Shown here: positions 53,293 to 61,187 of the stretch, piece by piece
Layout of the letters: each line of letters begins with the position of its first letter
How positions within the stretch are numbered: the stretch's first letter is position 1
Source of the DNA: Candidatus Parvarchaeota archaeon UBA446
GTDB taxonomy: Archaea > Nanobdellota > Nanobdellia > Parvarchaeales > Parvarchaeaceae
Reading direction: 5' to 3'
Assembly (NCBI GenBank): GCA_002503215.1
Contig: DARG01000020.1
Span: 1 to 64,000 of the forward strand
Length of the DNA: 64,000 bases
Notes under the pieces: generated by a model
Databases searched by the model: none
What the model was told of the DNA's origin: nothing
What the model saw: the letters and a program-made list of their open reading frames with translations, nothing else
Program-made: the position numbers and the translations under genes

Positions 53293-53738
53293 TGTTGCTC
53301 CTTCTTCATAACTTCAATGTAATTCCTCATGTGATTTACACTGTGAAACGTATTTCCTTTGATTTTTCTATAAAGTTCTCTGAATTCTTTACTATCTATT
53401 TTACCTTGTTTCCTTTGTTTGTTTAGCTCCTTTCTGAGCGCCCTTACTCTATCTATCCAGTTAAAAGCCATTCTTGCTGACTTTTCTCCGCGTCTGCTAC
53501 CTATTCCTTTTCTATGTCCTTTTTTCTTCTTTTGATGAAGTTTTCTGGCTCTGGATCTTGATTGTCCTACGAGTTCCTTCTTCTTTATAACATCTTTAGA
53601 GATAAGGCCTTCTACGTCTGCTCGGGTTATAGCTTCTTTTATGTCCTTAAACTTCGACGGATCGAGCCAAACTCTGCCCTCACCTACCCCAAGCACTTTA
53701 CTTGCTATTCTTCTCTGTGTCTTTAGCTTTCCCTGCAT
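53289..53738 (-). CDS. rpl19e: 50S ribosomal protein L19e (eL19)
   Basis: LKTQRRIASKVLGVGEGRVW (5-24) is the family start. A long basic helix (QSRSRARKLHQKKKKGHRKG) and YRKIKGNTFHSVNHMRNYIE follow. The family is restricted to archaea and eukaryotes. The ATG at 53738 lies 41 bases inside the 3' end of the L32e gene, an unusually long overlap. The start is well supported because the family-conserved KTQRRIA follows it directly. Confidence 0.95.
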   Translation of the reverse strand: MQGKLKTQRRIASKVLGVGEGRVWLDPSKFKDIKEAITRADVEGLISKDVIKKKELVGQSRSRARKLHQKKKKGHRKGIGSRRGEKSARMAFNWIDRVRALRKELNKQRKQGKIDSKEFRELYRKIKGNTFHSVNHMRNYIEVMKKEQQ

Positions 53739-54048
53739 AATTTATCACCGCTATCTTTTTCTCCTTACACTTTTCATATATTAACTTTCTCTTTAGTCCG
53801 CCTACTGAACTACCGATTATTACTATATTATCTTCTTTTAGCTTGTCAACATCAGATAAGGATAAAACCCTGAATGGAATTTTTCCCGCTATCATTCCTC
53901 TTTTTGAAGAATTCGATTTGAAGCCTTTTGATGGCATTTTTTTATGTCCTTTCTTACCCACTTTTGTCTTATTCTTCTTTCCAGTAGGTTTTCTCCAAGA
54001 GCTTCCAACTCTCTTCAATTTCTTAAAGTCATGTTTTGTGAATTCCAT
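53698..54048 (-). CDS. rpl32e: 50S ribosomal protein L32e (eL32)
   Basis: SSWRKPTGKKNKTKVGKKGHKK-type basic region (around 16-36) followed by PSKGFKSNS and the SDVDKLK to IVIIGSSVGGLKRKLIYEKC core are L32e features. ATG 54048 is chosen; a TTG two codons earlier overlaps the L6 stop and is less likely. Its last 13 codons (AGKAKDTEKNSK and stop) overlap the start of L19e in another frame. Confidence 0.92.
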   Translation of the reverse strand: MEFTKHDFKKLKRVGSSWRKPTGKKNKTKVGKKGHKKMPSKGFKSNSSKRGMIAGKIPFRVLSLSDVDKLKEDNIVIIGSSVGGLKRKLIYEKCKEKKIAVINYAGKAKDTEKNSK

Positions 54049-54050
54049 AA

Positions 54051-54572
54051 TCAAGGTTTCTTAGTTATAAATACTCCATCTTTAAAGACTCGTCTGTCTT
54101 TATTTTTAACTTGTATCTTTGATTCTATCGTGCCGGCAAGCTGTCCTACTTTATATTTATCTACACCTGAAAGAAATATTTTATTGCCTTTTATCTCAGC
54201 TTTTACACCTTCCAATATTGATATTTCTCTTGGTTTTCTTTCGCCTACAAAATTTTCAATTATAATTTTGTTTCCTGTTAATTTAAGTGATGCTGGAAAG
54301 TGCATGTAAACAAGCTCAAGCTCCGCTGTGTATAAATCATTAACGCCTTTTATTGTATTCTTAATCTGAGCTGCCAATGTTCCTGCTATTGCCTTTTGAA
54401 ATTTATTGTCTTTATCGGCCTCTATAAATAGAGTATTGTCCTTTCGTTCTATCTTCAAAAAAGGATGGACTAGTGGAAGTGAGACTTGACCCTCTTTACC
54501 TTTCACATTTATAGATTCTTTAGTGACTTCAACATCAACATTGGAGAGTTCAACTTTAAATTTAGTAGACAT
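54051..54572 (-). CDS. rpl6: 50S ribosomal protein L6 (uL6)
   Basis: Two similar alpha/beta halves of L6 can be seen, with VNVKGKEGQVSLPLVHPFLKI-type first strands and VGERKPREISILEGVKAEIKGNKIFLSG in the second half (about 110-137). The end has QLAGTIESKIQVKNKDRRVFKDGVF. It sits at the factor-binding site. It overlaps S8 by 11 bases. Confidence 0.95.
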   Translation of the reverse strand: MSTKFKVELSNVDVEVTKESINVKGKEGQVSLPLVHPFLKIERKDNTLFIEADKDNKFQKAIAGTLAAQIKNTIKGVNDLYTAELELVYMHFPASLKLTGNKIIIENFVGERKPREISILEGVKAEIKGNKIFLSGVDKYKVGQLAGTIESKIQVKNKDRRVFKDGVFITKKP

Positions 54573-54948
54573 AAGCCAAAAGATTACCTCCTATCATTAA
54601 TTTCTTTGCTTCTTCGTTTGTAATTACGCCTTTATTTGTAGATAAAAGTATGATACCAAAACCAAACGCCGGAAGATATCTTTTTTCATATTTTACTATA
54701 TCTCCCGCCTTTATTGACATCCTTGGTCGTATAGATTTACATTTGTTCATGTGTTCATTTATCTCTATCTTTACAAAACCGCCTCTTACGTCATTAATTA
54801 TTTCGAAGTTGTCTATATAACCGTTTTTCTTTATTATTTCGAGCATACTTATAAGCAGTTTACTGCTTGGGCTTATTACGCAGGATTTTTTACCTACGCT
54901 CCTTGCGACATTTATAGTATTGAATATAGTTGAAAGTGAATCTACCAT
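54562..54948 (-). CDS. rps8: 30S ribosomal protein S8 (uS8)
   Basis: The 128-residue protein shows the S8 core: LSTIFNTINVARSVGKKSCVISP-like N-terminal helix, IIKKNGYIDNFEI, and the C-terminal PAFGFGIILLSTNKGVITNEEAKK (archaeal form). It binds the central domain of 16S RNA. Two bases separate it from S14. Confidence 0.95.
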   Translation of the reverse strand: MVDSLSTIFNTINVARSVGKKSCVISPSSKLLISMLEIIKKNGYIDNFEIINDVRGGFVKIEINEHMNKCKSIRPRMSIKAGDIVKYEKRYLPAFGFGIILLSTNKGVITNEEAKKLMIGGNLLAYVY

Positions 54949-54950
54949 AA

Positions 54951-55187
54951 TTAAGCCTCTTTACCGTATTTCTTGAATCCTAGGTCCTTTGCGACTTCTC
55001 TAAAACACTGTCGACAATAGTCTAACCCATGAATTTTTATATGTGCTTCCGGCCTATTGCATCTAACGCATAGGTGTGCTCTTCTATCATGTGGCTGCAG
55101 TTTATGCTTATTGAATTTTATAAATCTCGCCCTTTTTGCAGGATTAGACGCATGAACTTTTAATATCTTTTCAAATTGAGTTTCCAT
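54951..55187 (-). CDS. rps14: 30S ribosomal protein S14 (uS14), zinc-binding
   Basis: Four cysteines in CVRC and CRQC (about 40-43 and 58-61) form the zinc site, with [22 protein letters not shown] matching archaeal S14. The 78-residue length is about 25 longer than typical archaeal S14, because of an extra N-terminal [20 protein letters not shown] segment. A shorter internal start is not evident. Confidence 0.93.
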   Translation of the reverse strand: METQFEKILKVHASNPAKRARFIKFNKHKLQPHDRRAHLCVRCNRPEAHIKIHGLDYCRQCFREVAKDLGFKKYGKEA

Positions 55188-55193
55188 GATTCA

Positions 55194-55700
55194 TTAAATA
55201 ACTTTCACATTGTATTTATTCTTTATGAAATCTTCCGCTTCCTCCTTTTTTATTAAATGAGACTTTCCTATGGATGATTTGTTCCTTTTTCTGGATATAC
55301 TAAATCCTCTTCTAAAAAGAGTAACGTTAACTGATATACCAACTATACCTATAGTATAATCATACTTTGCTCCTGGTATGTGTATATACTCTTTTACACC
55401 AAAAGATAAATTTCCATTTCTGTCAAATTTTGATGCGGGTATAGTATTCTCGACTGCTGTAAACATACGCTTTAAAACTTCTTCTGCCTTTTCTCCTCTT
55501 AAAGTAGTCTTTACCCCTATTTCAAGTCCAGGTCTAAGACCCCATTCAGGAATTCTTCTCTTAGTCTCAGTCTTTACGACTTTTGCACCAGATATCTGTT
55601 CCAGCAAGGCCTTTATTTTTTCAAGTCTTTCACCCGGCTCTCCTACTCCTATATTAAGAGTAATTTTCTCCACCAAAATATCTCTCATTTTATTTTCCAT
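55194..55700 (-). CDS. rpl5: 50S ribosomal protein L5 (uL5)
   Basis: VEKITLNIGVGEPGERLEK (about 10-28), SGAKVVKTETKRRIPEWGLRPG and FGVKEYIHIPGAKYDYTIGIVG are archaeal L5 motifs. It binds 5S rRNA and contacts the P-site tRNA. A second ATG at residue 5 is possible. Six bases from S14, four from S4e. Confidence 0.95.
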   Translation of the reverse strand: MENKMRDILVEKITLNIGVGEPGERLEKIKALLEQISGAKVVKTETKRRIPEWGLRPGLEIGVKTTLRGEKAEEVLKRMFTAVENTIPASKFDRNGNLSFGVKEYIHIPGAKYDYTIGIVGISVNVTLFRRGFSISRKRNKSSIGKSHLIKKEEAEDFIKNKYNVKVI

Positions 55701-55704
55701 ATTT

Positions 55705-56367
55705 TTATATAACCATACATGATTTAGCAGACACTACGAAATCTCCCTCTTCTCCGGAGACTGTTACTGATCCATCGTTTATTTCTTTTATAACTCCCTT
55801 TTTACCTGCGTTTTTACCGCTGAAAACTATTATATTTTTACCAGATTCAAATGGAATCTTACCTGTTATACTGTAGCTCTTTAAATCTAAACTTACGGAA
55901 TCATTTATCTGCACATCATCTTTTGGATAAACTATATTTCTTGAATCATTTGTAAATAATATATTCATTCCCTTTTTGCCCTTGTGTTTTGACATTACCT
56001 TTATAAGTTTGCTGTCAATTTTTTCATCCTTCTTAACTGATATTAGCTTACCTTTTCCACTTAACCATACTAAGAAATAGTTATCCTTTACAGAAACAAT
56101 ATCTGAAAAACCTACCACATATTTCTCCTCTATTACTTTTTTACCGTCTACGAAAACATACCCATTTTTTATAAGATACCTTGCTTCTCTAGCGTTTGCT
56201 GCTATTTTAAGTACATCTCTCAAAAATCCAAGAATTGAAACACCATCTTTGCTGCTATGTTTTCCTGGTAAAGGTTTTGTGTAATACTTATACTTTTTTC
56301 TAGGTATAACTAGTGAAGCTGTAACAACGCTCCTCTTAAAATGTTTTGATTCACCGTGTCTTGCCAT
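55705..56367 (-). CDS. rps4e: 30S ribosomal protein S4e (eS4)
   Basis: Archaeal/eukaryotic S4e with basic start (HGESKHFKRSVV), an S4-type RNA-binding region (FLRDVLKIAANAREARYLIKNGYVFVDGK, about 49-77), a central S4e domain and a C-terminal KOW motif (FSGKNAGKKGVIKEI). Length 220 is close to normal. It overlaps L24 by 17 bases. Confidence 0.95.
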   Translation of the reverse strand: MARHGESKHFKRSVVTASLVIPRKKYKYYTKPLPGKHSSKDGVSILGFLRDVLKIAANAREARYLIKNGYVFVDGKKVIEEKYVVGFSDIVSVKDNYFLVWLSGKGKLISVKKDEKIDSKLIKVMSKHKGKKGMNILFTNDSRNIVYPKDDVQINDSVSLDLKSYSITGKIPFESGKNIIVFSGKNAGKKGVIKEINDGSVTVSGEEGDFVVSAKSCMVI

Positions 56368-56746
56368 ATGATTCTATCTTATTCAACCTCCTTCCATCCG
56401 CCAGATTTAATTCTGTTATTATAAGAGCTGACGGTCTTATTTTAAATGGTACCTTGTTCCCTTTTTTAGTCACATTTTTAGCGGAATCGACACTAACCTT
56501 TAACTGCTTTGTATAAACTTTATCTATTTTTCCTTCTTTTCCCTTAAACTTTCCGCGTGTTATAATAACGGAATCTCCTTTTTTAATTATAAAATTTCTG
56601 GTTTTATATTTTGTTCTAAGTTCCTTTGAAAGGTGAACGGATAGCATTTTTTTCTTTATATGTATAGGAGCATTGTTTCTATACTTTCTCTGTTTACGTG
56701 GAGAAACACTCGAAACCCAACTCTTACTGAAATCATTTTTATTCAT
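56351..56746 (-). CDS. rpl24: 50S ribosomal protein L24 (uL24)
   Basis: The KOW domain (KKGDSVIITRGKFKGKEGKIDKV, about 55-77) and basic N-terminal stretch SPRKQRKYRNNAPIHIKKK match archaeal L24, an early assembly protein. It overlaps L14 by four bases (ATGA) and S4e by 17. Confidence 0.95.
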   Translation of the reverse strand: MNKNDFSKSWVSSVSPRKQRKYRNNAPIHIKKKMLSVHLSKELRTKYKTRNFIIKKGDSVIITRGKFKGKEGKIDKVYTKQLKVSVDSAKNVTKKGNKVPFKIRPSALIITELNLADGRRLNKIESYGKTR

Positions 56747-57174
56747 ACAATTTTAGACGCTATCCTAGTTACATTTGGGAAACGTATAGATATCTCTCTG
56801 GCGATAGGACCTCTTATTATAGTTCCCTGAGGTTCATATTTTTCAATATCCTTTACAATTGCACATGCATTGTCTCCAAATGAAACTCTTGTGCCATCAT
56901 GTCTCCTATATTCTTTCTTTTGTCTAACAACAACGGCCGGAAACTTCTTATGAACAGTATCTGGTGAACCTTTCTTAACAACTACAAAAATCGTATCGCC
57001 TATACCACATTTTGGCTGTCTATCCTTTACGCCGTGATAATTCCTAATGTTTACAACTTTTGCTATTTTCGCTCCTGAGTTATCCGCCACCACTATCCAG
57101 CTTCCTACGTTTATAGACTTTGATATCTTGGCTCTTATTGGCTTTAAACCCGCTCCCTTTCTTCCTGTTCCCAT
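56743..57174 (-). CDS. rpl14: 50S ribosomal protein L14 (uL14)
   Basis: VADNSGAKIAKVVNIRNYHGVKDRQP (about 28-53), GIGDTIFVVVKKG, VVRQKKEYRRHDGTRVSFGDNA and GTIIRGPIAREI are L14 signatures. It lies at the subunit interface. One base separates it from S17. Confidence 0.96.
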   Translation of the reverse strand: MGTGRKGAGLKPIRAKISKSINVGSWIVVADNSGAKIAKVVNIRNYHGVKDRQPKCGIGDTIFVVVKKGSPDTVHKKFPAVVVRQKKEYRRHDGTRVSFGDNACAIVKDIEKYEPQGTIIRGPIAREISIRFPNVTRIASKIV

Positions 57175-57175
57175 C

Positions 57176-57487
57176 TTATAATTTCCTCACCACGACGAAT
57201 CTTTTCCATCTACTTATCGGTCTTGTTTCGTATATAACAACTTTATCATTTAGCTTTGCAGCAACGCAATCGGGATTGTGTGCCATGACATTACTTCTTA
57301 CCTTTATATATCTATCATACTTTTTTAGTTTTCTGAAAACAGTCCAACTTACTACTGCGGTCTTATTAGCTTTGGCAGAAGTAACTATGCCTTCAAATCT
57401 TCTACCATGCACCCTCAAATTACCATGATATGGACAATGAACATCATTGCATTTCTCTTCCGGTGCTTTCAAATCTTCATAGAGCAT
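57176..57487 (-). CDS. rps17: 30S ribosomal protein S17 (uS17)
   Basis: CPYHGNLRVHGRRFEGIVTSAKANKTAVV, with the OB-fold and SNVMAHNPDCVAAKLNDKVVIYETRPIS, match archaeal S17. Cysteines C13 and C19 precede the OB fold. It overlaps the RNase P subunit gene by 11 bases. Confidence 0.95.
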   Translation of the reverse strand: MLYEDLKAPEEKCNDVHCPYHGNLRVHGRRFEGIVTSAKANKTAVVSWTVFRKLKKYDRYIKVRSNVMAHNPDCVAAKLNDKVVIYETRPISRWKRFVVVRKL

Positions 57488-57686
57488 ATTCCCAAGACCT
57501 CATTTTTATCTCTTTACCAGAGACTTTTATTTCTTTGTTATACATATTTACTATAAATCTGTTACCATCCTTTATAACTCTTTTTATACCTTTAGGTGTT
57601 TTCAACACTATTGTATTTCTCGTCTCATCTATTACAATACCTTCCATTTCCCTTTCCAAAACCTTTACCTTATATCCTATAAGCAT
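57477..57686 (-). CDS. rnp1: RNase P protein component 1 (Rpp29/Pop4)
   Basis: The 69-residue protein is a small Sm-like barrel: IGYKVKVLEREMEGIVIDET (3-22), RNTIVLKTPKGIKRVIKDGNRF and a final strand. This is the archaeal Rpp29 pattern in the usual place next to S17. At 69 residues it is shorter than the usual 90-100, lacking N- and C-terminal helices. It implies RNA-based RNase P, in line with tRNA-Asn being released from the cca transcript. The usual upstream neighbours (L29, S3) are missing. Confidence 0.9.
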   Translation of the reverse strand: MLIGYKVKVLEREMEGIVIDETRNTIVLKTPKGIKRVIKDGNRFIVNMYNKEIKVSGKEIKMRSWEYAL

Positions 57687-57733
57687 TAGCTATCTATGAC
57701 ATTTTAATTTAAAAATGTTTTCTAATGTAGGAA

Positions 57734-57997
57734 TCAGATCAAACCTAGCTGAGTAGCTATATCCATAGCCTGATATTCTGGTTTTAACTTGACTATAGCC
57801 ACTTTTCTCGAATCCATTCTATTTATTATGTTTATACTTTCGACTTTTACCTTCAGCATATTCTCTATTTCCTTTTTTATAAGTATCTTGTTTGAATCAT
57901 TTGAAACTATAAATGAAAGTTTATTCTCGGTCTGCATGAGCCTAGTTGATTTTTCTCCGCTCAAAACACTCTGCACGTACTTAAGATTTTCTTCCAT
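57734..57997 (-). CDS. rpl23: 50S ribosomal protein L23 (uL23)
   Basis: The 87-residue form from ATG 57997 shows YVQSVLSGEKSTRLMQTENKLSFIV, matching the T-E-K-[STA] start of L23, and the ferredoxin-like core ending in AMDIATQLGLI. Its ATG overlaps the L4 stop (TAATG). An earlier in-frame ATG at 58033 inside L4 adds 12 residues (HKKCNREHEEIM) that are not L23-like. It sits at the tunnel exit. 47 bases separate it from the RNase P subunit gene. Confidence 0.93.
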   Translation of the reverse strand: MEENLKYVQSVLSGEKSTRLMQTENKLSFIVSNDSNKILIKKEIENMLKVKVESINIINRMDSRKVAIVKLKPEYQAMDIATQLGLI

Positions 57998-58785
57998 TAT
58001 TTCCTCATGCTCTCTATTGCACTTTTTGTGCAAATTATTAATCTGCCCGGCTTACCTGCTTGTGAAACATCCTTTACACCTAAATCCTTAAAGCTCTTTA
58101 CTACTGTATTTAGATTTGAAAAAGCCTTTGAAGTCTTTTCTTCATTTCCCGTAACTATAACTAAAGATAATTTTCTTTTGTATTTTCTTCCTCTTAGTTT
58201 TCCTTTTCCGCTTCTTATCTTCTTATTCAGTACTCTATTTAGTTCATTTTCCAATCCGATTGCAGATAATAGTTTTATAGCGTCTTTAGTCTTTTTCAAG
58301 GTCTCTAAATTTCCGTCTATAACGATTGGGAGCTCTTTTAAGCCACCAAGATTATGAAACTTTGACACTTCTTTTATGTTTGCAGATGCGGCTATACCCA
58401 TTTTTATAGCCATTCTTTTCTCTTTCTTATTTATGCCTTTTACTAGTCTCTTTTCTGCTTGAGGTGGGTGAGCTTCTCTTCCTCCAACTGTATTTGGTGC
58501 AACCGCTCCTACATAATAGAAATTAGTACCTACCTTTGAAAGTGTTTTTCTTGGAGTCCTGTCAAGACCTCTTCCATAGCTTGTTTTATATGATCTTCTT
58601 CTCTTTGTAAGTCTTGCTACTTTTCTCTTACCTGCCATTGGATCCGTATATTTAAGTTGAAACCTCTCGGAATCTTCTGCCAAAAATGCTTTTTTAAGAG
58701 TCTGATAATTCACAGGAGTATTAAATACTTCCGGCAATTCTATACTCCCACTCTCCTTTCCATCAATAGAAAAAACCTTTACCAT
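57997..58785 (-). CDS. rpl4: 50S ribosomal protein L4 (uL4/L4e)
   Basis: Archaeal L4 core: RLTKRRRSYKTSYGRGLDRTPRKTL (about 58-82) in the loop reaching the exit tunnel, GGREAHPPQAEKRLVKGINKKEKRMA and SAIGLENELNRVLNKKIRSGKGKLRGR. Length 262 is normal. It begins one base after L3 and shares one base with L23. Confidence 0.95.
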   Translation of the reverse strand: MVKVFSIDGKESGSIELPEVFNTPVNYQTLKKAFLAEDSERFQLKYTDPMAGKRKVARLTKRRRSYKTSYGRGLDRTPRKTLSKVGTNFYYVGAVAPNTVGGREAHPPQAEKRLVKGINKKEKRMAIKMGIAASANIKEVSKFHNLGGLKELPIVIDGNLETLKKTKDAIKLLSAIGLENELNRVLNKKIRSGKGKLRGRKYKRKLSLVIVTGNEEKTSKAFSNLNTVVKSFKDLGVKDVSQAGKPGRLIICTKSAIESMRK

Positions 58786-58786
58786 A

Positions 58787-59737
58787 TCACTTTAAAACTG
58801 TCACCTTTACAGGTTCTGCTTTCTTTGTAGGCCGTATAGCTTTTCTCAGCATTATTAATCTGCTTGCGCTACCTGGCACAGATCCCTTTAAAATTATGGC
58901 GCTCCCTTTGACATTTCCATAGCGCTTATATCCGCTTGGGATATTAACTTCATCTGCGTCTTTTATAACTCTAAAAACGAATTTGTTATACTCAACTCTA
59001 GAATTGAAACCAAGTCTACCGTGCTGAGGAACCGTAAACTGAACTTTAGCCATGCTTTCTGCGCCTAAGTTACCTGCCTTTCTTCTTGACTTACTTGCGT
59101 GAACAGGATATATTTTTACACCATAACGCTTAACAGAACCGGTAAAGCCTTTACCTTTCGTTACTGAAGCCACATCTACAAAATTACCGTCTTTTATAAC
59201 GGAAGAGGCTTCAATTTCTTTGCTTAATAGCTCCTTTCCGAGAGTTAACTTATCCTCCAAATTTCCGCCGATGCAGAGTTCAAAAACTTCTGGTTTTTTC
59301 TTAAGGTCTATCTTCCAAGGCTGTGTTGAAACGATAAGTCTTATGTCATCAAACTTACCTTTAAAATCGTCTACTGACTTATTATTCTCTTTGAATTTGA
59401 CCTGTCTTGCTACAAATTTATTAATTCCACTTCCCCAGCTTTCACCTATTGAGGAACCTTTATTATAAAATCTAAGAGCACATACAAAAAGAGGCGGTGA
59501 CTCAAGAACGGTGGCGTTTGTTATTACTTCCATCTTAAATGTAGGCGAATTTTTATCAGAATCTATATAAGAAAGCTGTATCATACCTACTTTATAACCA
59601 GCAAAACCACCTATCTCGTTCTTTTCTAGATTCTCTACTTTCCCAAAGGTATTATAAGGTCTTTTACTCTTTTTTATCGGGTAATACTGCATACTTCCCC
59701 TTCTTGGGGTGCTTTTCTTCGTTATTTGATGTCCCAT
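58787..59737 (-). CDS. rpl3: 50S ribosomal protein L3 (uL3)
   Basis: Archaeal L3 with MGHQITKKSTPRRGSMQYYP, the FAGYKVGMIQLSYIDSDKNSP strand, VASVTKGKGFTGSVKRYGVK and the tip loop ending LGFNSRVEYNKFVFRV, then GSAIILKGSVPGSASRLIML. It is the first gene of the leftward ribosomal operon and helps form the peptidyl transferase centre. Length 316 is about 20 shorter than usual. Confidence 0.95.
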   Translation of the reverse strand: MGHQITKKSTPRRGSMQYYPIKKSKRPYNTFGKVENLEKNEIGGFAGYKVGMIQLSYIDSDKNSPTFKMEVITNATVLESPPLFVCALRFYNKGSSIGESWGSGINKFVARQVKFKENNKSVDDFKGKFDDIRLIVSTQPWKIDLKKKPEVFELCIGGNLEDKLTLGKELLSKEIEASSVIKDGNFVDVASVTKGKGFTGSVKRYGVKIYPVHASKSRRKAGNLGAESMAKVQFTVPQHGRLGFNSRVEYNKFVFRVIKDADEVNIPSGYKRYGNVKGSAIILKGSVPGSASRLIMLRKAIRPTKKAEPVKVTVLK

Positions 59738-59782
59738 AAATTATAAACTACATGTTTTATTTACAGATATAGATTTTTTAAC

Positions 59783-59790
59783 TTTAAATA
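59783..59790 (-). promoter_or_regulatory. possible TATA box of the L3-SecY ribosomal operon
   Basis: TATTTAAA on the coding strand, preceded by TTAAGC, lies about 49 bases from the L3 ATG, giving a leader of roughly 20-25 bases. A second AT-rich box (AATCTATATC, leftward, near 59766-59775) would give a leaderless start, so the active box is uncertain. Confidence 0.4.
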
Positions 59791-59812
59791 GCTTAACGTT
59801 TTTATCAATTAT

Positions 59813-61156
59813 CTAAAACTTTATAATTCTTATGCTTTCAGTGGAGTTATCATTTGACAGCGCACTCGATATTAATATTGCTCTCTTTATTTTATGCTCT
59901 TTTGCTATCTTTAAGATAGATTTCTGAGCCTCCTCTAAATCCTTTACAAGTATACCCTGTACATTTCTGCTGAAGAAAAACCTGGAAAAAGTGCTGCTTT
60001 TATCTGTAAAGGCTAACATCTCCAAAGGCACTTGATGCTTTGCCAAATAAAACGCGCTTCTACCTGACGATGTAAAAGTTATTATATTTTTTATTTTTGT
60101 GTTTATGGAAATATCTATAACTGCATTAAGTATAGCCTCATGCTCATCGTTTATTTTATATCTCTTAAATGAAACTGAATATTTATATTTTGATATTATT
60201 CTTCTTAGCATTTTTAATGCTTTTAAAGGATACACTCCTATGGCTGTTTCTTCTGATAACATTACTGCATCCGTACCTTCACTTATTGCTGTAAAAACGT
60301 CATCTGCTTCTGCTCTAGTTGGTATAACGTTATTGGTCATTGATTCCAACATCTGAGTAGCGGTTATTACCGGTTTGTTATTTTCATTGCATATAGAAAT
60401 GAGTCTTTTTTGTATTTCTGGCAAATCAGCTATATCTATATTTAACCCAAGATCCCCTCTTGCCACCATAACTACATCTATTAATTTTACTATTTCATTG
60501 AAATTTTTCACGGCTTCTGGTCGTTCTATCTTCGCTATAAGTGTGCTGTTTTCTCCCGCTATCTTTCTAGCAGAAGTAATGTCTTTTGCGCTTGCTATAA
60601 ATGACAAAGCAAAAGTGTCTATTCCCAAACTTAATCCTAGCTTTATTCCTGCCTCGTCTTTTTTTGTCGGATACTTTCCGGGATAAGATATCCCTTTGAA
60701 ATTTATACTCTGTTCGTTTAGAAGAGTACCGCTGTTGACGGCCTTTGCAATCAAAAGTCCCATCTCTTTCCTTATGGGTTTAAACTCTAATTTTCCATCG
60801 GATACTAAAAGTTTATTATTTAACTTTATACTTTTTATTATTTCTTCTGATACTTCTATCTGCCCATTTTTTCCAAAAGTATATTCTGTTCCTTCTTTTA
60901 TTATAAGTTTATCATTGTGAACCTTGCCTGTTCTTAATTTTGGCCCTGGAAGATCAAAAAAGATAAGTACTTTCCTATTTGTATCTGATTCTGCCTGTCT
61001 TAGATTCGCTACTGCTTTTTTAAAATATGCCTCATCGCCATGCGAGAGATTAAACCTGAATATATCGACGCCTTCTAGTATCAATTGTTTAAGCATTTTA
61101 TAAGAATCACAGGCAGGCCCTACTGTTATAATCGTTTTTACAGTTTTTAAAACCAT
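59813..61156 (-). CDS. pyk: pyruvate kinase
   Basis: The 447-residue enzyme has TIITVGPACDSYKMLKQLI (8-26), FRFNLSHG (33-40), FDLPGPKLRTG (around 68-78), LIAKIERPEAVKNFNEI, the active-site MVARGDLGLNI and PVITATQMLESM (around 260-271). It converts phosphoenolpyruvate and ADP to pyruvate and ATP. The C-terminal domain is retained, though shortened. It has its own gene between the surface-protein gene and the ribosomal operon. With acd (13064) it suggests glycolytic ATP and acetate formation. Confidence 0.95.
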   Translation of the reverse strand: MVLKTVKTIITVGPACDSYKMLKQLILEGVDIFRFNLSHGDEAYFKKAVANLRQAESDTNRKVLIFFDLPGPKLRTGKVHNDKLIIKEGTEYTFGKNGQIEVSEEIIKSIKLNNKLLVSDGKLEFKPIRKEMGLLIAKAVNSGTLLNEQSINFKGISYPGKYPTKKDEAGIKLGLSLGIDTFALSFIASAKDITSARKIAGENSTLIAKIERPEAVKNFNEIVKLIDVVMVARGDLGLNIDIADLPEIQKRLISICNENNKPVITATQMLESMTNNVIPTRAEADDVFTAISEGTDAVMLSEETAIGVYPLKALKMLRRIISKYKYSVSFKRYKINDEHEAILNAVIDISINTKIKNIITFTSSGRSAFYLAKHQVPLEMLAFTDKSSTFSRFFFSRNVQGILVKDLEEAQKSILKIAKEHKIKRAILISSALSNDNSTESIRIIKF

Positions 61157-61187
61157 AATGTATAAAAGAATTTAAAGGATTTATAGT

